Shown here one piece after another: positions 7,273 through 15,458 of a DNA stretch of 25,775 nucleotides. The stretch is from Rhodospirillaceae bacterium. GTDB taxonomy: Bacteria; Pseudomonadota; Alphaproteobacteria; UBA8366. The notes beneath the pieces are model-generated. The model worked only from the letters and a program-made list of their open reading frames with translations. It was not told the DNA's origin and searched no databases. The position numbers and the translations under genes were made by a program. The stretch lies in the NCBI GenBank assembly GCA_002722095.1, contig PBKG01000005.1, positions 1 through 25,775 on the forward strand, in the 5' to 3' direction. Position 1 is the first letter of the stretch. The number at the start of each line of letters is the position of its first letter.

Positions 7273-8454
7273 ATGGCAGACGGCCCTATCATCGAACGTA
7301 TCGAGTTCACCGCTTTCGAAATCTCGGTACCCGACCTTACGTGCGCGACCTCGGGGTTTGGCGTCTCGTTCACGCCGGGCAAGTCGCCACCGCAACTTCG
7401 CTTCGGCCTCAAAATTTATACCGACACCGGCGTGATCGGCGAGTATGTGCCGGGCCGTAGCCGGGCACAGGTCATCATGACCGCGTCCGAAGCGCTTGCC
7501 CATTCGCTCATCGGCAAGCCGGCGCTCGAGCGCGAGAGCCATTTCGCGGCCATGCGCCGGCTCTGCAAGCATGTGGGCGAGGTTGGCATTGGCGCACTCG
7601 ATATCGCGCTCTGGGATTTGGCGGGCAAACATTACAACGCGCCGGTATCCGAACTGATCGGGGGTTTCCGCAAGCGACTGCCCGCCTATGCCAGTACGCT
7701 GCACGGAGACCGCGAGCCGACGGGCCTGTCGAGCGCCGAGGCGTACGCGGATTTCGCGGAGCGCTGCTACGAGATGGGCTACCGCGCCTTTAAGATACAT
7801 GGCTGGTCGGCAGGGGACGTAGAGGAAGAGTCGGCTATGCTCCGCGCGGTTGCCGGTCGTGTCGGCGACAAGATGGTGCTCATGTATGACGCCGCTTGTC
7901 ATAGCAAGACACTTGCGGATGCGATCCAGATCGGGAAGGTCTGTGACGAATGCGATTACTACTGGTACGAGGATCCTTATGCGGATGGTGGCATTTCCAT
8001 CCACGGCCACCAGATGCTGAAGCAGCATGTCAGCACACCGATATTGATTACCGAGCACATTCGTAATCTGGAGACGACCACCGACATAATGATGGCCGGT
8101 GCGACAGATTTTGCCCGCGCCGATCCGGATTACGACGGCGGCTTCACCGGTTGCTACAAAACCGCCATCGCGGCCGAAGCGCTCGGCATGGATTGCGAGG
8201 TTCATTCTTGCGGGCCAGCAATGCGCCAGTTGATGGCGGCGTGCCGCAATTCCAACTATTACGAAGTCAATCTTGTTCATCCGGTATGTCCCAATGCATG
8301 GTCGCTACCGTTCTATGAGGATGGGTACAACGACGAGCTGGATTGCATCGATGCGGATGGTTTTGTGGACGTACCCGATTTGCCTGGCATGGGTGTACGC
8401 TATGATTGGAAGGGTATCGAAAAGGTGGCGGTGGAGACCCGCGTGGTAAAATAG
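7273..8454 (+). CDS. Enolase-superfamily enzyme, mandelate racemase/muconate lactonizing type
   Basis: A 393-residue member of the enolase superfamily, whose members abstract a proton alpha to a carboxylate, mostly as sugar-acid dehydratases, racemases or lactonizing enzymes. An N-terminal capping domain (about 1-130) precedes the barrel domain. The three magnesium ligands are visible as Asp206 (LMYDAAC), Glu233 (WYEDPY) and Glu261 (LITEH). Candidate acid/base residues are Lys174 and His176 in FKIHGW, and His311 in EVHSCGP. The K-x-H motif differs from the K-x-K of mandelate racemase, so the reaction may be a dehydration; the substrate cannot be named. An AAAAGGA about ten bases before the ATG supports the start. 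It is followed after 23 bases by a DUF899 gene, probably co-transcribed. Confidence 0.85.
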   Translation: MADGPIIERIEFTAFEISVPDLTCATSGFGVSFTPGKSPPQLRFGLKIYTDTGVIGEYVPGRSRAQVIMTASEALAHSLIGKPALERESHFAAMRRLCKHVGEVGIGALDIALWDLAGKHYNAPVSELIGGFRKRLPAYASTLHGDREPTGLSSAEAYADFAERCYEMGYRAFKIHGWSAGDVEEESAMLRAVAGRVGDKMVLMYDAACHSKTLADAIQIGKVCDECDYYWYEDPYADGGISIHGHQMLKQHVSTPILITEHIRNLETTTDIMMAGATDFARADPDYDGGFTGCYKTAIAAEALGMDCEVHSCGPAMRQLMAACRNSNYYEVNLVHPVCPNAWSLPFYEDGYNDELDCIDADGFVDVPDLPGMGVRYDWKGIEKVAVETRVVK

Positions 8455-8477
8455 CCTTTCACAGAAGGAGTTGTGCC

Positions 8478-9161
8478 ATGGCCGACAAGGTCAGCTTTCC
8501 CAACGAGACTTCGGACTACCGCACTGCGCGGCAAGAGCTGTTGGAGGCGGAAATGTCGCTCCGAGCCGAGATCGAGCGGGTTGCGGTATTACGCCGGAAA
8601 CTGCCCGTCGGTGGCGCGCTGAAAGAGGATTATGTCTTCGACGAACTGGTTGAGGGCAAAGCGCGCCAAGTGCGGTTCTCCGAGTTGTTCGGGCCGGAGC
8701 GAGATACACTTTTTATCTACAATCTAATGTACGGGCCAAATATGAAGGCCGCTTGTCCCGCTTGTACGTCGCTGCTAGATGGCATTAACGGGCATATTCC
8801 ACAGCTCAATCAGCGGATTGCTACCGCCGTGGTGGCGAAGCGGGGGCTGGCGGATTTGCAGGCCCATGCGGATGCACGCGGGTGGAGCCATCTGCGTCTG
8901 CTGTCGTCGGCGAACAACAATTACAATATCGACTACCACGGCGAAAAGGACGGCCAGCAGATGCCGATGGCGAACATCTTCGTTCGCGACGATCAGGGAA
9001 TACATCATCGCTGGGGCACCGAGATGTTGTACGCGCCGGGTATCGATGGGGGGCATGCCCGTCACATGGATTTGGCTTGGCCGCTCTGGCAGGTGTTGGA
9101 TATGACGCCTAGTGGACGCGGCGATTGGTTTCCGAGCGTCTATGACGGTAGCAATGAGTAA
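8478..9161 (+). CDS. DUF899 family thioredoxin-like protein
   Basis: A 227-residue cytoplasmic protein with the DUF899 pattern: a charged N-terminal helix with RTARQELLEAE, then RKLPVGG, FSELFG and a thioredoxin-fold core. A CxxC pair (Cys93, Cys96 in AACPACTSLLDG) sits where peroxiredoxins and thioredoxins have their active cysteines. The C-terminal DYHGEKDGQQMPMANIFVRD and W/R-rich end are typical of the family, whose biochemical role is not established; a redox or disulfide function is plausible. The ATG at 8478 is preferred to a frame-open position at 8406 because AAGGAG at 8465-8470 is ideally placed and the longer form would overlap the preceding gene. It probably forms a two-gene operon with the enolase-superfamily gene. 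Confidence 0.85.
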   Translation: MADKVSFPNETSDYRTARQELLEAEMSLRAEIERVAVLRRKLPVGGALKEDYVFDELVEGKARQVRFSELFGPERDTLFIYNLMYGPNMKAACPACTSLLDGINGHIPQLNQRIATAVVAKRGLADLQAHADARGWSHLRLLSSANNNYNIDYHGEKDGQQMPMANIFVRDDQGIHHRWGTEMLYAPGIDGGHARHMDLAWPLWQVLDMTPSGRGDWFPSVYDGSNE

Positions 9162-9210
9162 CGCGACAGATTCGGAGCCGATCCGGGTATTGTGATACAG
9201 TGCGTGTGCA

Positions 9211-10290
9211 ATGAGTTCGCAACCGGTTAAAACCCAAGATATTCCGCCGCCCCTCGATGCCAGCATGCTGGACGGGCTGTCCGATCCGGTTTTCCTGGTC
9301 GACCCCAATCACGTTATCGTCGACTACAACCGTGCTGCCAAAGATCTACTTGGCAAGCAGGCTCTGAGCGCACGGATGGACGAGTTTCTCGACAGCGAAG
9401 ACATCATCGGTGCCATTGATGAGACTTTGGGCGGTACGCCGGGGGGGCGAAGCGAAGTTTTCTTGCCACATCCTATCGGTCGTTATTTCGAACTGAATAT
9501 CTGGCGGCTGCCCGATTTGAAATCAGTTGGGCCGGCCTGGGCGATGCTGGTTCTGCACGACATTACCGAATCCAAAAAAGCGGCACAGATGCGTGCGGAT
9601 TTCGTAGCGAATGTCAGCCACGAATTGCGTTCGCCATTATCTTCGCTTTTGGGTTTTATCGAGACCTTGCGCGGGCCGGCCCGCGACGATCCAGAAGCGT
9701 CGGACCGTTTTCTCGAAATCATGGAGAACGAGGCCAAGCGCATGACGCGCTTGATAAACGATTTGCTCGCGCTTTCGAAAGTGGAGACCGACGAACATAT
9801 ACGTCCCGAACAATTGGTCGATTTGTCGACGATCCTGAGCCAGGTGACCGATATCCTGTTAGTCAACGCTAAGGAACGTGGTATCGAAATATCCCTCGAA
9901 TTGCCGAAAAAATTGCGCGCCGTGCAAGGGGAATCCGACGAATTGATCCAGGTTTTCCAAAATTTGATTGGAAACGCGATTCACTATGGCCGCGAAAACA
10001 GCGTCATTCGCGTCGTGGTCAAAAAGTGTCGTCTCCCCGATACCAAAGAAAAAGGCGTGGCCGTCAGTGTCATAAATGAGGGTGAGGGGATTCCGGCCGA
10101 GCATATTCCCCGCCTGACCGAGAGATTTTATCGGGTCGATAAGGGACGTTCGCGCGGCATGGGCGGAACGGGCTTGGGACTCGCTATTGTCAAACATATC
10201 GTTGCCCGCCATCGGGGCCATCTCGAAATCGAAAGTGAGCTTGGAGTGGAAACCGCGTTCACGGTTTCATTACTCAGTGTGAAACGATAA
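9211..10290 (+). CDS. phoR: Phosphate regulon sensor histidine kinase PhoR, soluble form
   Basis: A 359-residue histidine kinase. A PAS domain occupies about 18-120. The dimerisation helix carries the phosphorylated His137 in SHELRSPL. The ATPase domain has the N box NLIGNAIHYG (251-260), an F box RFYRVD (305-310) and glycine boxes at 289-295 and 318-324 (GGTGLGLA). The usual G1-box Asp is Asn289, a substitution seen in active kinases. No hydrophobic membrane segment exists, and an in-frame TGA at 9193-9195 rules out an upstream extension, so this is a cytoplasmic PhoR unlike E. coli PhoR with its N-terminal membrane region. It is assigned to PhoR by position before pstS and by the RLTERFYRVD segment common in PhoR. 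The ribosome site is weak. Confidence 0.88.
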   Translation: MSSQPVKTQDIPPPLDASMLDGLSDPVFLVDPNHVIVDYNRAAKDLLGKQALSARMDEFLDSEDIIGAIDETLGGTPGGRSEVFLPHPIGRYFELNIWRLPDLKSVGPAWAMLVLHDITESKKAAQMRADFVANVSHELRSPLSSLLGFIETLRGPARDDPEASDRFLEIMENEAKRMTRLINDLLALSKVETDEHIRPEQLVDLSTILSQVTDILLVNAKERGIEISLELPKKLRAVQGESDELIQVFQNLIGNAIHYGRENSVIRVVVKKCRLPDTKEKGVAVSVINEGEGIPAEHIPRLTERFYRVDKGRSRGMGGTGLGLAIVKHIVARHRGHLEIESELGVETAFTVSLLSVKR

Positions 10291-10329
10291 AAATCGTTTA
10301 ATAACAGCCTCTTGTAAATTCCGATCGGG

Positions 10330-10358
10330 CTGTAACAAAAGCTTCATAAAACCTTCAC
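10330..10358 (+). promoter_or_regulatory. Pho box: three 7-bp direct repeats, PhoB binding site
   Basis: CTGTAAC (10330-10336), GCTTCAT (10341-10347) and CCTTCAC (10352-10358) follow each other at exactly 11-base intervals, with AAAA between them. This matches the PhoB site architecture (CTGTCAT-like repeats with 4-base AT spacers). It is 87 bases before the pstS ATG, so it should activate the pst operon under phosphate limitation. A matching -10 further downstream is not clear. Confidence 0.8.
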
Positions 10359-10444
10359 ATGCCTGCAATCGCTGACTCGTAGGTGAGACCTGCGTGGACC
10401 GAGAAAGTCCATTCAAGTTTGTCAGTTTGTAGGAGATATATGTG

Positions 10445-11521
10445 ATGAAATTTAAAACGCTTGCCACTGCCGCCATATCCGCCATCGCCTTTAGCGCTGG
10501 CGCTCTAGCGGCCGAACAAATCCGGATCGTCGGTTCCTCGACGGTATATCCGTTTTCGACCACGGTGGCCGAGCAGTTCGGTAAAACCACGAAATTCAAA
10601 ACTCCGATCGTCGAGAGTACTGGCTCCGGTGGTGGGTTGAAGCTTTTCTGCTCCGGGATCGGCCAAAAGCACCCGGATATCGCCAACGCATCGCGGCGGA
10701 TCAAGGATTCCGAAGTCAAGCGCTGCGCCAAAAACGGCATCAAGGATATCGTCGAAGTCAAAATCGGTTATGACGGTATCGTTCTCGCGAACTCGCGTAA
10801 GACCGAGAAGATGAAATTGGGCCTAAAGGACATTTTCTTAGGCCTAGCTAAAGACGTGCCCGCGGGCGACGGTAAATTACAGCCTAACCCGTATAAGACT
10901 TGGAAAGACGTCAACCCGGCGCTTCCTGACACCAAAATCGAAGTTCTCGGGCCGCCGCCAACCTCCGGTACGCGCGACGCTTTCGTCGAATTGGCAATGG
11001 AAGGCGGATGCAAGACCTTCGATTGGATCAAGGGCATCAAAAAGGCATCCAAGATTGCGAAAAAAGGCGGCGACAACGCCAAGGCAATGGCGCTTAAGCA
11101 AAAGTATAAGGCGATTTGTCATTCGGTACGCGAAGACGGCCATTACATCGAAGCGGGCGAGAATGACAATCTGATCGTCCAGAAACTCAATGCCAATCCG
11201 AAAGCCCTCGGTATCTTCGGCTATAGTTTCCTTGATCAGAATGCGGACAAGGTGCACGGCAGCATCATCGAAGGTCACGCCCCGACGTTCGAGAATATCG
11301 CCGAAGGTAAGTACAAAGTCTCGCGAGCGTTATTCTTCTACGTCAAGAAAGCGCATATGGGCCGGGTGGCAGGTATTCGTGAGTTCATGGCCGAGTTCAC
11401 CAGTGAAAGGACATGGGGGCCGGAAGGTTATCTCACCGATAAAGGCCTGATCCCGTTGTCGGATGCTGAACGTAAAGCCTGGAAGCTCAAGGTCGACGCG
11501 TTGTCTAACCTGACGATGTAA
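10445..11521 (+). CDS. pstS: Phosphate ABC transporter, periplasmic substrate-binding protein PstS
   Basis: A 358-residue periplasmic phosphate-binding protein that delivers phosphate to PstCA. The Sec signal peptide is residues 1-22 or 1-23, with an AxA cleavage motif at ALA. The mature protein begins with IRIVGSSTVYPF, the typical phosphate-binding first loop. STGSGGGLKLFCSG at about 58-71 and PPTSGTRDAF at about 170-179 give the other ligand contacts expected of PstS. The AGGAG at 10431-10435 serves either the ATG at 10445 or a GTG three bases earlier; I use the ATG. It is the first gene after the Pho box and lies 10 bases before the earliest possible pstC start, so it should lead a PhoB-activated pstSCAB-phoB transcript. 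Confidence 0.95.
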   Translation: MKFKTLATAAISAIAFSAGALAAEQIRIVGSSTVYPFSTTVAEQFGKTTKFKTPIVESTGSGGGLKLFCSGIGQKHPDIANASRRIKDSEVKRCAKNGIKDIVEVKIGYDGIVLANSRKTEKMKLGLKDIFLGLAKDVPAGDGKLQPNPYKTWKDVNPALPDTKIEVLGPPPTSGTRDAFVELAMEGGCKTFDWIKGIKKASKIAKKGGDNAKAMALKQKYKAICHSVREDGHYIEAGENDNLIVQKLNANPKALGIFGYSFLDQNADKVHGSIIEGHAPTFENIAEGKYKVSRALFFYVKKAHMGRVAGIREFMAEFTSERTWGPEGYLTDKGLIPLSDAERKAWKLKVDALSNLTM

Positions 11522-11549
11522 TGATTGGGGCTTGAACCGAATTAACAAC

Positions 11550-12515
11550 ATGCAACAGAACAACGGACGGGCACAGATGTACATTGCATCCGTGCCCGTT
11601 CCGCGCGCGGTCGTCGAGCGGTCCATAATGTTCGTTTTAATCGCGGCATCGGTTGTCGCGGTTTTGACCACGGTCGGGATTGTCCTGTCCCTGATCGTCG
11701 AATCGATTCAGTTCTTCCGGCTTATTCCGGTTACCGATTTCCTTTTCGGGCTCCAATGGTCGCCGCAGACAGCAATCCGCAGCGATCAGGTCGGGGCCAG
11801 CGGTGCTTTCGGTGCGATCCCACTTTTGGTGGGTACGCTTTTAATAAGTGCGGTCGCGCTTACGGTCTCGGGTCCGGTGGGGTTGTTCGCGGCGGTCTAT
11901 CTCGCGGAGTACGCTTCGGATCGATTGCGCAGTGTGATCAAGCCTGTACTCGAAATTCTCGCCGGAATTCCGACAGTGGTTTATGGATTTTTTGCAGCCC
12001 TCGTCGTTGCGCCGATGTTGCGCCAAGGGGGCGAATCCATTGGATTGGAAATTTCTTCGGAAAGCGCACTCGCTGCCGGATTGGTGATGGGGATCATGAC
12101 GATTCCGTTCGTCTCCTCGATTGCGGACGATGCGATTACGGCGGTGCCCAATTCGCTTCGCGAAGGATCTCTCGGCTTGGGCTCTACCCGGTCGGAAGCG
12201 GTTCGCCGGGTAATCCTGCCGGCTGCCCTGCCGGGTATCGCCGGCGGCATGATGCTGGCGGCGTCACGGGTAATCGGCGAAACGATGATCGTCGTTATGG
12301 CGGCCGGTTTGACCGCAAAACTTACCATCAATCCGCTGGAAGCCGTGACCACGGTGACGGTCCAGATTGTCACCTTGCTGACCGGCGATCAGGAATTCGA
12401 TAGCGCTAAGACACTGTCTGCCTTCGCGCTAGGTCTGTTCCTGTTCACGGTTACGCTCATTCTCAACGTGACGGCGCTCAAGATCGTCAAAACCTATCGG
12501 GAACAATATGACTGA
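11550..12515 (+). CDS. pstC: Phosphate ABC transporter permease PstC
   Basis: An inner-membrane permease subunit of about 321 residues with six predicted membrane helices, the first beginning shortly after VPRAVVERS. The EAA-type cytoplasmic loop that docks on PstB is the segment EGSLGLGSTRSEAVRRVILPA... in the C-terminal half. Its length is like E. coli PstC (319) and lacks the long N-terminal extension present in many alphaproteobacterial PstC proteins. The start is uncertain: TTG 11532, ATG 11550 and ATG 11577 are in frame. TTG has no usable ribosome site. ATG 11577 has GGACGG six bases upstream and may be the real one. I give the first ATG. It overlaps pstA by 8 bases, implying coupled translation. 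Confidence 0.9.
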   Translation: MQQNNGRAQMYIASVPVPRAVVERSIMFVLIAASVVAVLTTVGIVLSLIVESIQFFRLIPVTDFLFGLQWSPQTAIRSDQVGASGAFGAIPLLVGTLLISAVALTVSGPVGLFAAVYLAEYASDRLRSVIKPVLEILAGIPTVVYGFFAALVVAPMLRQGGESIGLEISSESALAAGLVMGIMTIPFVSSIADDAITAVPNSLREGSLGLGSTRSEAVRRVILPAALPGIAGGMMLAASRVIGETMIVVMAAGLTAKLTINPLEAVTTVTVQIVTLLTGDQEFDSAKTLSAFALGLFLFTVTLILNVTALKIVKTYREQYD

Positions 12516-13803
12516 TACCGTCAGCAAAGCCGATATGGATGCGCGTTTCGAAAAGCGCCTCGCTAGACGTCACCGCGCCGAGCGACGGTTCCGTGCTTTC
12601 GGAAAGGTGGCCATCGCTGTTGGTCTGGTATTCCTCGCGGTGCTTTTCGTGACCATCGTTCAGACCGGTTTTCAAGCGTTCACGCAAACACGAGTGCTTT
12701 TGGAAATCGATGTGTCGGCGAAGGATTTCAATGCCAAGACGCCGGCACATCCCGAGAGCCTTGCAGCTGCCAACTATGGGGGGATGGTCAAACGAGCGTT
12801 GCGCGATGCGTTCCCGGCAGTGAAAACCCGGCGCGATAAGCGAGCGCTCTATCGATTGGTGAGTTCCGGCGCCGCTTTCGAGCTTGCTGATTTGGTCAAA
12901 AAAGATCCTTCGTTGATAGGGCAGCGGTTGCAACTTTGGTTGACGGCCGCAGACGAGGTCGACCTGATTATAAAAGGGGCGGTTCCACGCACCGCGCCGG
13001 CGGCGGAACGTCATTTGAGCGACAAGCAGATGTCGTGGTTGGCTACGCTAGAAAGCAAAGGCCAAGTGGAAACGGTTTTCAATACGACCTTTTTCTCCGC
13101 CGGCGATTCGCGCGAACCTGAACTAGCAGGAATCGCTGCTGCACTGTTGGGCTCGTTGTTCAGTGTCCTTGTTTGTCTCGCGTTCGCGTTTCCGCTTGGT
13201 GTCTTGTCGGCAATTTATCTCGAAGAATTCGCGCCCAAAAACCGTTGGACGGAATTCATCGAGGTCAACATCAACAACCTCGCTGCCGTTCCGTCGATCG
13301 TGTTCGGTCTTTTGGGGCTGTCGGTGTTTCTGAATGTGTTCGAATTGCCGCGTTCGGCACCGTTGGTGGGCGGCATGGTGTTGGCGCTTATGACTCTGCC
13401 GACGATCATTATTGCCGGCCGTGCGTCGATCAAGGCGGTCCCCCCATCGATCCGAGAGGCCGCACTGGCTGTGGGGGCTAGTCCTATCCAGTCGGTTTTC
13501 CATCACGTGTTGCCGTTGGCGATGCCTGGAGTTTTGACCGGTACGATCATCGGCACCGCGCGGGCGTTGGGCGAAACGGCACCTTTGCTGATGATTGGTA
13601 TGGTCGCGTTTATCGTCGACCTGCCGCAAGGCATTCTCGATCCGGCGACCGCACTGCCGGTGCAGGTTTTTCTTTGGGCCGATAGCCCCGAGAAAGCCTT
13701 CACCGAACGGACAGCGGCGGCGATCCTGATACTGTTGTTGTTTACCTGTTTGATGAATTTGGCCGCGGTGTTGCTGCGGCGTAAATACGAAATACGTTGG
13801 TAA
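12508..13803 (+). CDS. pstA: Phosphate ABC transporter permease PstA with N-terminal DUF3333 region
   Basis: A 431-residue second permease subunit of the phosphate importer. An N-terminal membrane helix (about 31-54) is followed by a long hydrophilic segment to about residue 205, corresponding to the DUF3333 extension found in alphaproteobacterial PstA. This part would be periplasmic, of unknown role. The transporter core follows, with membrane helices from about 207 and the EAA loop EAALAVGASPIQSVFHHVLPLAMPG near residues 317-341, the PstB contact. E. coli PstA is only 296 residues, so the difference is this insertion. The ATG lies inside the end of pstC (8-base overlap) and pstB begins 11 bases after the stop. 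Confidence 0.93.
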   Translation: MTDTVSKADMDARFEKRLARRHRAERRFRAFGKVAIAVGLVFLAVLFVTIVQTGFQAFTQTRVLLEIDVSAKDFNAKTPAHPESLAAANYGGMVKRALRDAFPAVKTRRDKRALYRLVSSGAAFELADLVKKDPSLIGQRLQLWLTAADEVDLIIKGAVPRTAPAAERHLSDKQMSWLATLESKGQVETVFNTTFFSAGDSREPELAGIAAALLGSLFSVLVCLAFAFPLGVLSAIYLEEFAPKNRWTEFIEVNINNLAAVPSIVFGLLGLSVFLNVFELPRSAPLVGGMVLALMTLPTIIIAGRASIKAVPPSIREAALAVGASPIQSVFHHVLPLAMPGVLTGTIIGTARALGETAPLLMIGMVAFIVDLPQGILDPATALPVQVFLWADSPEKAFTERTAAAILILLLFTCLMNLAAVLLRRKYEIRW

Positions 13804-13814
13804 CGGAGTAATTG

Positions 13815-14654
13815 ATGTCTAGTGTAGCGTTCGAAGTTTCGAGTGGTTCTCCCGAGGCCTTAAGCGATGGAAAAGTGGTTGCTGATGCCCGCGTCGCCCT
13901 AAACAAGATGGAGACCAAAGACCTTAAAGTGTACTACGGCGACAATCCCGCATTGCACGGCGTAAATTTGCAATTTTTGCCAAACCGCGTAACCGCGCTG
14001 ATCGGCCCATCGGGTTGCGGTAAATCCACCTATATCCGGTCTCTCAATCGTATGAACGACATCATCGAAGGGTGCCGGATCGAGGGCTCTGTGATCTTGG
14101 ATGATGAAGATATATACGCACCCGGCCAAGATGTGGTTCGATTGCGTACCCGCATCGGCATGGTGTTTCAAAAGCCGAATCCGTTCCCAAAGTCGATCTA
14201 CGATAATATTGCTTACGGCCCGTCGATCCACGGCATGGCGTCGAACAAAGACGAATTGGACAGTATCGTCAAAGATAGCCTTGAGCGGGCAGGTCTTTGG
14301 GATGAGGTGAATGACAGGTTGGATGCGTCCGGCACGAGCCTTTCCGGTGGCCAGCAACAGCGGCTTTGCATTGCGCGAGCTATTGCGGTGCGTCCTGAAG
14401 TGATTTTGATGGATGAGCCTTGCTCGGCGCTCGATCCGATTGCAACTGCAAAAATCGAAGATTTGATTTTCGAGTTGAAAGCGCAATATACGATAGTGAT
14501 CGTGACCCATTCGATGCAGCAGGCTCGGCGGCTTTCGGACAAGACCGCCTATTTCCACCTCGGCAATTTGGTCGAGACGGGCGATACTGAACAAGTGTTC
14601 GAAAATCCGCAGGACGAACGGACCCGCGATTACGTGATGGGGCGTATCGGTTGA
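13815..14654 (+). CDS. pstB: Phosphate ABC transporter ATPase PstB
   Basis: The 279-residue ATPase that powers phosphate import. Walker A is GPSGCGKST (64-72), the Q loop is FQKPNPFP (118-125), the ABC signature is LSGGQQQR (176-183) and Walker B is VILMDEP (196-202), all intact. An N-terminal stretch of about 35 residues precedes the conserved [14 protein letters not shown] start; such leaders vary between species. GGAG at 13805-13808 fits the ATG at 13815 better than the TTG directly before it. The gene normally next in such operons, phoU, is missing: phoB starts 15 bases after the pstB stop. Confidence 0.96.
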   Translation: MSSVAFEVSSGSPEALSDGKVVADARVALNKMETKDLKVYYGDNPALHGVNLQFLPNRVTALIGPSGCGKSTYIRSLNRMNDIIEGCRIEGSVILDDEDIYAPGQDVVRLRTRIGMVFQKPNPFPKSIYDNIAYGPSIHGMASNKDELDSIVKDSLERAGLWDEVNDRLDASGTSLSGGQQQRLCIARAIAVRPEVILMDEPCSALDPIATAKIEDLIFELKAQYTIVIVTHSMQQARRLSDKTAYFHLGNLVETGDTEQVFENPQDERTRDYVMGRIG

Positions 14655-14669
14655 GGAATTCGATCGGAA

Positions 14670-15365
14670 ATGTCTGACCCGTTAATTTTGATCGTTGAGG
14701 ACGAAGCGCCGCTTGCGGAAATGCTGCGCTACAATTTGGAAAAATCCGGATACCGAACGCAAACCGCTGCCACCGGAGAGGAGGCCTTGCATTGGACTGA
14801 GGTTGAACTCCCGGACCTCGCCATTGTCGATTGGATGTTGCCCGAACTTTCCGGCATCGAGGTATGCCGTGCGCTTCGGGCTCGCGAGGATACCCGCAAG
14901 TTGCCGATTATCATGCTCACCGCGCGTGGCGAGGAAAGCGATCGTGTGATGGGCCTCGAATCCGGTGCCGACGATTACGTCATCAAACCCTATTCACCGC
15001 GCGAGATGATTGCGCGCGTGCAGGCCTTGTTACGCAGAAGCGACGTACACAGTGCTTCTACGATCAAGGAATATGCCGGTGTTTCGATTGATGTCGAAGC
15101 GCACCGGGTGACCCGAGACGGGACGCCAATCCATCTCAGTCCGACCTGTTTCAAGCTACTCGAAACACTGATGGAACGCCCGGGCTACGTCTATTCCCGC
15201 GAGCGCTTGCTGAGCCGGGTTTGGGATAGCGACGTCTATGTGGAGCCGCGAACCGTCGATGTTCATATCCGCCGATTGCGCGAAGCGTTGGACGTGGGCA
15301 AGGGGCCTGATCTGATCCGCACGGTGCGCGGAGCGGGCTATGCGCTTGATGAAAACAAGGTTTAG
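14670..15365 (+). CDS. phoB: Phosphate regulon response regulator PhoB
   Basis: A 231-residue OmpR-type transcription factor that activates Pho-box promoters when phosphorylated by PhoR. The receiver domain (1-120) has the acidic pair Glu10/Asp11, phosphoacceptor Asp54 in IVDWMLP, Thr84 in IMLTARG and Lys106 in IKPYSPRE. WMLPELSGIE is the usual PhoB form. The winged-helix domain (about 130-228) contains RTVDVHIRRLREAL, the recognition helix, and ends in RTVRGAGYAL. Being the last gene of the pst run behind a Pho box, it should be positively autoregulated. The ribosome site (GGAA close to the ATG, GAGG further out) is mediocre. Confidence 0.95.
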   Translation: MSDPLILIVEDEAPLAEMLRYNLEKSGYRTQTAATGEEALHWTEVELPDLAIVDWMLPELSGIEVCRALRAREDTRKLPIIMLTARGEESDRVMGLESGADDYVIKPYSPREMIARVQALLRRSDVHSASTIKEYAGVSIDVEAHRVTRDGTPIHLSPTCFKLLETLMERPGYVYSRERLLSRVWDSDVYVEPRTVDVHIRRLREALDVGKGPDLIRTVRGAGYALDENKV

Positions 15366-15391
15366 ATTCGTATTTTCTCTGCCCTAGAATC

Positions 15392-15420
15392 CGGCGGTTT
15401 ATCTCTTGGGTCAAACGCCG
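15392..15420. terminator. Weak candidate stem-loop between convergent phoB and PPOX genes
   Basis: CGGCG-G-TTT (15392-15400) can pair with AAA-CGCCG (15413-15420), leaving one bulged G and a 12-base loop. It sits 27 bases after the phoB stop and 39 bases from the end of the converging PPOX gene, a sensible place for a bidirectional terminator. There is no T-run on either side, so intrinsic termination would be inefficient. Confidence 0.3.
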
Positions 15421-15458
15421 TACGGGGCGCCGAACCAACATGCGTCGCTAACTGAAAA

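Noticed and set aside
7159..8280. Minus-strand open frame of 373 residues opposite the enolase-superfamily gene
   Set aside because: The sense strand encodes a protein with all catalytic residues; the antisense product is arginine- and histidine-rich with no motif.
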